Shown: one piece after another, positions 5,637 through 10,354 of the stretch | Layout: each line of letters opens with the position of its first letter | How positions within the stretch are numbered: position 1 is the stretch's first letter | DNA from: an uncultured Lachnospiraceae bacterium | GTDB lineage: Bacteria > Bacillota > Clostridia > Lachnospirales > Lachnospiraceae | DNA length: 10,354 bases | Direction of reading: 5' to 3' | Assembly (NCBI GenBank): GCA_910586755.1 | Contig: CAJUJM010000022.1 | Span: 1-10,354, forward strand | Notes under the pieces: model-generated | What the model was told of the DNA's origin: nothing | The model's database searches: none | The model's input: the letters and a program-made list of their open reading frames with translations, nothing else | Position numbers and translations under genes: made by a program

Positions 5637-7253
5637 ATGCTAAACGAGAAATTCAGCTATGCCAATATGGAGCTGTGGAGTCCGGAGGCATGGAAAGAAA
5701 AATATTGCCAGGCCTTCCCACTGCTTTTCTGGATTGAGAAGAAAAACTATGAGAGAAACCGGCTGGCAGTGGAACCTGGTAAATATGAAGGAAGAACGGA
5801 TGCGGTCAATGATCCTCACAGCTACAGTGAATATTATACAGAAATCACCGGAAAGTGGGAAGAAAAGGGACTTTTCTACCATGCATACCGCATGGGGGAT
5901 CTGTGCTGGATGGTAATGATCCCAAAGGCCGTATTGGAGAAACGGGTGAAAGCGCCCAAGACTCTGATCGTACAGTGCAGCGTAGATTACCGTGACAAAC
6001 GGTACGCTATGAATATGCTGGAACATTTTGAAGTCTATAATCAGATGGCTGCAGAGGAGGAAATGATTCTTCTCTATACCGCAGCCAATGTGCCGGACAA
6101 GGATAATTTACTTTCCGCAGCGCTGCTGGAGTTGGGCTCCATTTTCTATGTGGATTTAGACAACCTGTATCTGGACGTCACCACGGTTTATCAGACCGGA
6201 AACCAGTTAAAGGAGATTGAAGGGTTCCGGTACAAGGATGACTCCGGGATGCCTGCCGATCCGGACAGTCAGGTAGAGTATTGGAACGGGATTCCGGTAT
6301 TAAGGATTGCCAACCGCTGGCAGAGCAAGGTCAGCAACTTATATGGCACTGCATCCGTCACCCGCTCCGGGGGAAGCGCATTTGATTTAAACCGCCATGT
6401 CCACAGTATTTGCGGGAAAAAGATGGCGGAGGCAATGGCGCTGGAACATCGCTACGAAGATGCTTCGGATCCGGAACTGCTTCAGTATTGGGAGAGCATT
6501 GGAACCAGATATGAGCAGCATGAGACGGCCGGACAGAGATGGATCTCTCTGGTCCCCGCCTGTGCATACGGCCAGACAAAAGAAAAGCTTCCGGCGCTCC
6601 TGGTATTTCGGGAGACCTCTCAGAATAACCCTTACCTGCCTTTAGTGGGATTTGGCGGATATTATGGATACTGCGATATAGTGGCTCAGGGCGATTTGAT
6701 TATGCTGATGTTTGCCATGGAAACACCGGATGACAAGGAGGTTGCCGGAGTGGCGACCCAGGGGAACCGCAACGGCCTCTATGGCCCGGGATATTCGGGG
6801 CCGCCCAGAATGGTATCGGATGAAGCAATTGAGTTTATGGCCACTTTTGATATTCCGGTGATCAATTTTTGCGGGACCGCAGAAAATGACTATACCCAGC
6901 TGGATCCGGAATCCGGGGCCTATGCCAACATGATAGATGCATTTCAACGGAGACTAAAGTCGGCCAGATGTCCTGTGAAAACCGAAGAAGAAATCCGGGC
7001 CGCCAGAACCAGCAGCGACTATGCCACACGGAAAATCGGAGTTCCGGTTGATCGATCAGAAGTAGTTTACATGTTCGGATCTGAATGTTACTGCGGTTAT
7101 CTGAAAAATTTTGAAGGCAAGGAGTATTTGAAACTGGTAGTGGTAGACAACCTGCCCCACATCACGATTCCTCAGATGAGCGAGCTTTCCTGGAGCTTCC
7201 TGCGAAGATTTGCCCGAAATTTAGAGACCGGTGAACTGGTAGAGCTGTATTAA
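5637..7253 (+). CDS. Uncharacterised alpha/beta-hydrolase-like protein
   Basis: A 538-residue protein without signal peptide or membrane segments, so probably cytoplasmic. I do not recognise a named family. The N-terminal 290 residues look like a separate mixed alpha/beta domain. From residue 300 on, features recall esterase/depolymerase-type alpha/beta hydrolases: a strand run RWISLVPACAYG...KLPALLVF (301-324), a glycine-rich GFGGYYGYCDIVAQGDLIMLMF (338-359), FDIPVINFCGTAENDY (404-419) resembling the acid-residue strand, and NLPHITIPQMSELSWSFLRRFAR (505-527) resembling the catalytic-His region. A GxSxG nucleophile elbow, expected between about 360 and 404, is not visible. Only about 45 residues, including GNRNGLYGPGYSGPPRM, occupy that place. 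It may therefore be a non-catalytic relative, use an unusual nucleophile, or carry an in-frame deletion. It starts 28 bp after the solute-binding gene behind GGGAAGG, so it is probably in the same transcript. Hydrolase-like is a tentative call. Confidence 0.6.
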   Translation: MLNEKFSYANMELWSPEAWKEKYCQAFPLLFWIEKKNYERNRLAVEPGKYEGRTDAVNDPHSYSEYYTEITGKWEEKGLFYHAYRMGDLCWMVMIPKAVLEKRVKAPKTLIVQCSVDYRDKRYAMNMLEHFEVYNQMAAEEEMILLYTAANVPDKDNLLSAALLELGSIFYVDLDNLYLDVTTVYQTGNQLKEIEGFRYKDDSGMPADPDSQVEYWNGIPVLRIANRWQSKVSNLYGTASVTRSGGSAFDLNRHVHSICGKKMAEAMALEHRYEDASDPELLQYWESIGTRYEQHETAGQRWISLVPACAYGQTKEKLPALLVFRETSQNNPYLPLVGFGGYYGYCDIVAQGDLIMLMFAMETPDDKEVAGVATQGNRNGLYGPGYSGPPRMVSDEAIEFMATFDIPVINFCGTAENDYTQLDPESGAYANMIDAFQRRLKSARCPVKTEEEIRAARTSSDYATRKIGVPVDRSEVVYMFGSECYCGYLKNFEGKEYLKLVVVDNLPHITIPQMSELSWSFLRRFARNLETGELVELY

Positions 7254-7272
7254 GGGGCAGGAGGAATGGAAG

Positions 7273-7878
7273 ATGGCAAATCTGGAAAAATTAAGAGAGA
7301 ACCTGATAAAAAGGGGCTTTGATGTGACGATCCTGGATAGCAGTAAACAGGCGGCGGAGTACTTAAATGAAAAGATTCACCAACGCTCTGTGGGGATCAG
7401 CGGTTCCGTCACATTGCAGAATATGCAAACCAAGTACCATCTGGCTGAAAAGCTCAGCGCCCATAACACTTTGTTCTGGCATTGGTACAACCGGGTAAAT
7501 GTACTCCAGGCCATGAGGACGGAGGTTTACATTACTTCTGTCAATGGGGTGGCGGAGACCGGAGAGCTGGTGAATATCGAGAGCCGGGGAAACCGGATTT
7601 CTTCTACCATCTGCGGCCATGACGAGTTGTACTTTGTCATTGGGGTTAACAAGATTGTTCCCACTTATAAGGAAGCGCTGTGGAGAGCCAAAAATGTAGC
7701 GGCGCCCAAAAAAGCCCAGAGCATGAAAAAGAAAACGCCCTGTGCGAAAGAAGGAGATAAGTGCTATGACTGCCAATGCCCGGATCGAATCTGTAAAGTG
7801 CAGGTGACCCATTGGATGAAATCGGATTTTATTGGCCGGGCAGAGGTTATAATTATAAAAGAAGAAATTGGATATTAA
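7273..7878 (+). CDS. LUD-domain protein (LutC/YkgG family, DUF162) with C-terminal Cys cluster
   Basis: A 201-residue cytoplasmic LUD-domain protein (PF02589). Family members include LutC and LutB, which support lactate oxidation, but many clostridial single-domain members have no known role. Family motifs seen are SVGISGSVTL (39-48), TSVNGVAETGELVNIESRGNRIS (88-110) and VIGVNKIV (122-129). A C-terminal cluster of cysteines at 157, 164, 167, 169 and 174 (PCAKEGDKCYDCQCPDRIC) could bind a metal or iron-sulfur centre. The ATG at 7273 has AGGAGG eight bases upstream. It follows the hydrolase-like gene by 19 bp, implying co-transcription. No lutA or lutB homologue is in the window, so a lactate role should not be assumed. 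Domain assignment is strong; substrate is unknown. Confidence 0.88.
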   Translation: MANLEKLRENLIKRGFDVTILDSSKQAAEYLNEKIHQRSVGISGSVTLQNMQTKYHLAEKLSAHNTLFWHWYNRVNVLQAMRTEVYITSVNGVAETGELVNIESRGNRISSTICGHDELYFVIGVNKIVPTYKEALWRAKNVAAPKKAQSMKKKTPCAKEGDKCYDCQCPDRICKVQVTHWMKSDFIGRAEVIIIKEEIGY

Positions 7879-7880
7879 TT

Positions 7881-7918
7881 GCCGGGAGGCCGATGCAAAA
7901 AGCAATGGCCTCTTTGGC
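7881..7918. promoter_or_regulatory. Intercistronic hairpin between LUD and AraC genes
   Basis: GAGGCC (7886-7891) pairs with GGCCTC (7907-7912). The stem extends inward by TGC/GCA around an AAAAA loop and outward by GCC/GGC with G-U pairs and one bulged base. It begins two bases after the LUD stop codon and ends 12 bases before the next ribosome binding site. No T-tract follows. It may protect the upstream mRNA or reduce read-through into the regulator gene. Confidence 0.5.
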
Positions 7919-7943
7919 GTATAGAAAAACGGGGAGGGTTTGT

Positions 7944-10211
7944 ATGGAAAGACTGGTATCGAAAATGGTGAAACGATTTCGGTTTAAAAGTATTTTTGTG
8001 TCCCAGCTGGCAGTCATTTTATCCTGCTGCATTATTTTGTGCGCGGCATTTTCCGTATTTTTTGTAGAGATCTCTGTCCAGAGTGCGTCGGAGCACCAGA
8101 GTCAGTTAAATCAGGCTTATGTAGATACGCTGTCTAATAATATGGATTACCTGGTGGAAGGGCTGGAACAATCTTTGACCCAGCTTTCCTACTCCCGGAA
8201 CATTTCATCGCTGATTTACGCCACAACCCTTCAGGATGACGCGGCCAACCGAGTCATGACAGATGTGGCTCAAACAGAGAATAATAACTCTTTGATTGAT
8301 CATGTACTGCTTTATTTACCGGGAAAAGGGTATGTAATTGGGGGGAATTATAAGAAATATCAGCTGGACGATTCCCCTTACAGCCAGATGATCCGGAGCC
8401 ACAGTTCGGGAGATGTAAACGGGACAGTAATCGAAAACAACACGAAGCGGAGCCTGCTGTTTGTATTTGATAATGAGGCGGTGATTGCCAGAGATTTTCC
8501 GCTGTTTGGAGAAAACCGCCTGGCAACCATTTACTATATTTTGGATATGCCGGAGCTGTACCGCCACTTGACGGAACAGGCCATTTCCGGAAGCCGGATC
8601 TGGGGATATGACGGCTTTGGGAATCATTTATTTGACGGTTTGGCAGAGTATCCAAAGCTGGGGGAGGAACCGGAAGAGCAACAGGAGAGAAACGGAGTAT
8701 TTACCAGTATTTCCCATAAGCTGGGCTGGACTTTGGTCTATCAGATTGGAGAAGAAAGCGGACAGGCGTCCGGCTGGAATGTTTTTTGGAAAATCTGTCC
8801 GGCAATGCTTCTCATTCTGGCATGTGTTTCCCTGCTGTCCTTTTTCAGCGCAGCCCGGCTGTACCGGCCGTTTAACCAGTTGATGGCCACCATTGAGAGC
8901 AAAAAGGTGGCTTCTGATATTATCCCCTCTTTAAAAAATGAGCTGGATTATATTGACTGGGCGTTTTCAGAACTGATTAGCCATCAGGAAGAGCTGGATA
9001 CTATTGTACAAGGCGTATCCAATGATATTATTACCCGGTTCTTTTCCGATTGTATCAACGGGACGCAGATTACCTATGCCAATTCCAAAAAGATTTTAAG
9101 CAGCGCCAACAGCTCATTTAAGACCAATGCGTATTATGTGGTCTGTATTGTGGGGATGGCGGAAAATCCGGCTGAAGGGATTCACACAAAAGAAAACAGG
9201 GAAAACCTGGGGCAGCTTTTAGAGATATTCCGAAGGAATCAGGGCGGGCTCTATCATATTTTGGAGATGAAAGACATCTTTACAATCATTTTATCCTTTG
9301 AAGAAGACCGGCAGCCTCTAAATGTCCGCAAAGATTTGGTAGAGCTGCGGAAAATGTTTGGGGAATCCGGCTATTTCCAGAAGAAGCAAACCGTAATGGG
9401 GACCGGCCGGCTGTACCGCTCAATTCTGGATGTGGGATTTTCTTATCAGGATGCCTTAAAGGAACTGTTAAAAGAGCGGCAGCACTTGAAAGAAAGCAGC
9501 CACATGGTTGAGGATATAGAAGAGGAAGATGTCAGGCAGGAGGAGCAGGTTTATGAAGAGAGGGCGCATCAGGTGTTTGGTCAGGTAGAAAATGGAGATT
9601 TGGTTGGCGCAGGAATATTGGCGGGACGCCTTCTGGAAGAGATTGAAATGACGTTCCATGAAGACGGGGCCAGGGAAGAGGCCTGCAAAATATTTGTGGG
9701 AACCCTTCTGGCAGACGCCACCAGTCTGGAATACGCGGATTTTTCCAGATTTTCCGGGGAATTGCAGCAGGATCCCATTAAGTACTTGGAAAGCCTGGAA
9801 AAGGCAGAAAAGATGGAATATGCCAGAAAGTGGTGCAAAGGTCTGTTGGAAGAACTGGACAAAATGTTTAAAAAGCAGCAGAACCATTATATATTGGCAG
9901 CTCAGGATTATATTAGAGATTACTGTTCTGATCCCAATCTTTCCCTCAATATGATTGCAGAGGCAATCCATGTAAATTCCAGCTATTTAAGTAAATTGTT
10001 TAAAAGCGGTCTGGGAATCTATTTTACGGATTATCTGAATAAATTCCGGGTCAATTACAGCATCCAATTTCTGGAGGATACAGATAAGACTATCAAGGAG
10101 ATTGCGGGAGAGTGCGGATATGGATCGGTACAAAATTATATCCGGGTATTTAAAAAGTATATGAACCAGTCGCCAGGCCAATATCGCAGCGAAGTAAAGA
10201 GAAACCATTGA
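7944..10211 (+). CDS. Membrane-anchored AraC-family transcriptional regulator with extracytoplasmic sensor
   Basis: A 755-residue one-component sensor/regulator. A short basic cytoplasmic N terminus is followed by transmembrane segment 1 (about 20-43, ILSCCIILCAAFSVFFV). An extracytoplasmic sensor of about 235 residues follows, probably Cache-like by architecture although no diagnostic motif is clear. Then come transmembrane segment 2 (about 279-303), a HAMP-like juxtamembrane stretch from LYRPFNQLMATIE, and a central cytoplasmic region (about 320-640). The C-terminal AraC/XylS DNA-binding domain (647-755) has two helix-turn-helices: SLNMIAEAIHVNSSYLSKLF at about 667-686 and IKEIAGECGYGSVQNYIRVF at 717-736, ending NQSPGQYR. 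The ATG at 7944 has GGGGAGGG just upstream. An in-frame ATG at 7812 would overlap the LUD gene and prepend 44 residues with no hydrophobic start, so it is rejected. This architecture is common beside sugar or oligopeptide importers, and it likely senses an extracellular ligand and controls the upstream genes. Confidence 0.9.
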   Translation: MERLVSKMVKRFRFKSIFVSQLAVILSCCIILCAAFSVFFVEISVQSASEHQSQLNQAYVDTLSNNMDYLVEGLEQSLTQLSYSRNISSLIYATTLQDDAANRVMTDVAQTENNNSLIDHVLLYLPGKGYVIGGNYKKYQLDDSPYSQMIRSHSSGDVNGTVIENNTKRSLLFVFDNEAVIARDFPLFGENRLATIYYILDMPELYRHLTEQAISGSRIWGYDGFGNHLFDGLAEYPKLGEEPEEQQERNGVFTSISHKLGWTLVYQIGEESGQASGWNVFWKICPAMLLILACVSLLSFFSAARLYRPFNQLMATIESKKVASDIIPSLKNELDYIDWAFSELISHQEELDTIVQGVSNDIITRFFSDCINGTQITYANSKKILSSANSSFKTNAYYVVCIVGMAENPAEGIHTKENRENLGQLLEIFRRNQGGLYHILEMKDIFTIILSFEEDRQPLNVRKDLVELRKMFGESGYFQKKQTVMGTGRLYRSILDVGFSYQDALKELLKERQHLKESSHMVEDIEEEDVRQEEQVYEERAHQVFGQVENGDLVGAGILAGRLLEEIEMTFHEDGAREEACKIFVGTLLADATSLEYADFSRFSGELQQDPIKYLESLEKAEKMEYARKWCKGLLEELDKMFKKQQNHYILAAQDYIRDYCSDPNLSLNMIAEAIHVNSSYLSKLFKSGLGIYFTDYLNKFRVNYSIQFLEDTDKTIKEIAGECGYGSVQNYIRVFKKYMNQSPGQYRSEVKRNH

Positions 10212-10216
10212 AATAA

Positions 10217-10267
10217 ACAGAGGGCGGCAAAATGAAATCAGTCCTGTTTCATTTTGCCGCCCTCTGT
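10217..10267. terminator. Strong intrinsic terminator after the AraC gene
   Basis: A perfect 21-bp stem (10217-10237 pairing with 10247-10267) around a 9-nt loop begins six bases after the stop codon. The stem has a GC-rich base (AGGGCGGC) and an AT-rich tip. On the + strand CTGTTTTC follows, and on the - strand TTATTTC follows, so it may work both ways. Confidence 0.88.
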
Positions 10268-10292
10268 CTGTTTTCGCAGCGAAAATTGAGAA

Positions 10293-10346
10293 TGAAAAGA
10301 TTTTGACATATGAAAAGATTTTGTCATTTATAAGGATTTTGATTCA
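10293..10346. repeat. 18-bp tandem repeat, three copies
   Basis: TGAAAAGATTTTGACATA (10293), TGAAAAGATTTTGTCATT (10311) and a degenerate TATAAGGATTTTGATTCA (10329) are head to tail with exact 18-bp spacing. The first copy contains a TTGACA -35-like box (10303-10308), with TATAAG 20 bp further on. This is non-coding DNA beyond the terminator and is probably the control region of a gene outside the window, with the repeats as candidate binding sites for a regulator. Confidence 0.7.
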
Positions 10347-10354
10347 CAGGTTCA

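Noticed and set aside
7812..7943. 44-residue N-terminal extension of the AraC regulator
   Set aside because: It would overlap the LUD gene by 67 bp and precede the first membrane segment with unusual sequence; the ATG at 7944 has a strong ribosome binding site.
9468..9971. 167-residue open frame on the - strand
   Set aside because: Antisense to the AraC regulator, with composition expected from the opposite strand of a real gene and no start signals.

Overview
The window looks like chromosomal DNA from an anaerobic low-to-moderate GC Firmicute, most likely a gut Clostridia/Lachnospiraceae-type bacterium. This rests on strong AGGAGG-type ribosome binding sites, a consensus sigma-A promoter, the style of the deoC/pyrimidine phosphorylase pair, a family 5 lipoprotein solute-binding protein, a LUD-domain protein with a C-terminal Cys cluster, and a large membrane-anchored AraC regulator. 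I see no rRNA, tRNA, CRISPR array, transposase or integrase. Species cannot be called from the sequence alone.

Left block (1-2172, + strand): a GC-rich hairpin, then deoC (deoxyribose-phosphate aldolase) and a pyrimidine-nucleoside phosphorylase gene, closing at a hairpin that can terminate transcription from both sides. Together they form a nucleoside salvage unit: the phosphorylase releases (deoxy)ribose-1-phosphate from pyrimidine nucleosides, a phosphopentomutase (not in the window) would convert it to the 5-phosphate, and DeoC cleaves deoxyribose-5-phosphate to glyceraldehyde-3-phosphate and acetaldehyde.

Middle block (2238-3976, - strand): a compact two-gene cassette. A 69-residue excisionase/MerR-like helix-turn-helix protein is followed 17 nt later by a 484-residue Schlafen-AlbA_2 / GHKL-like ATP-binding protein with a C-terminal winged helix. 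A near-consensus promoter drives it, and the promoter spacer is almost completely filled by a perfect inverted repeat, suggesting autoregulation. The linker of the large protein is a 21-nt minisatellite.

Right block (3977-10267, + strand): about 350 bp of AT-rich, repeat-rich regulatory DNA. It is followed by a broken lipoprotein solute-binding gene (N-terminal lobe missing plus a frameshift), a 538-residue protein with alpha/beta-hydrolase-like features but no visible nucleophile elbow, a LUD-domain protein, and a 755-residue AraC-family regulator with an extracytoplasmic sensor. The block ends at a perfect 21-bp stem. No permease or transport ATPase is present. The layout resembles a ligand-responsive uptake/hydrolysis locus that has lost its transporter function, or one served by a transporter elsewhere. 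This poorly described combination is the most system-like thing in the window.

The last 60 bases hold an 18-bp tandem repeat beyond the terminator, probably control DNA for a gene outside the window.
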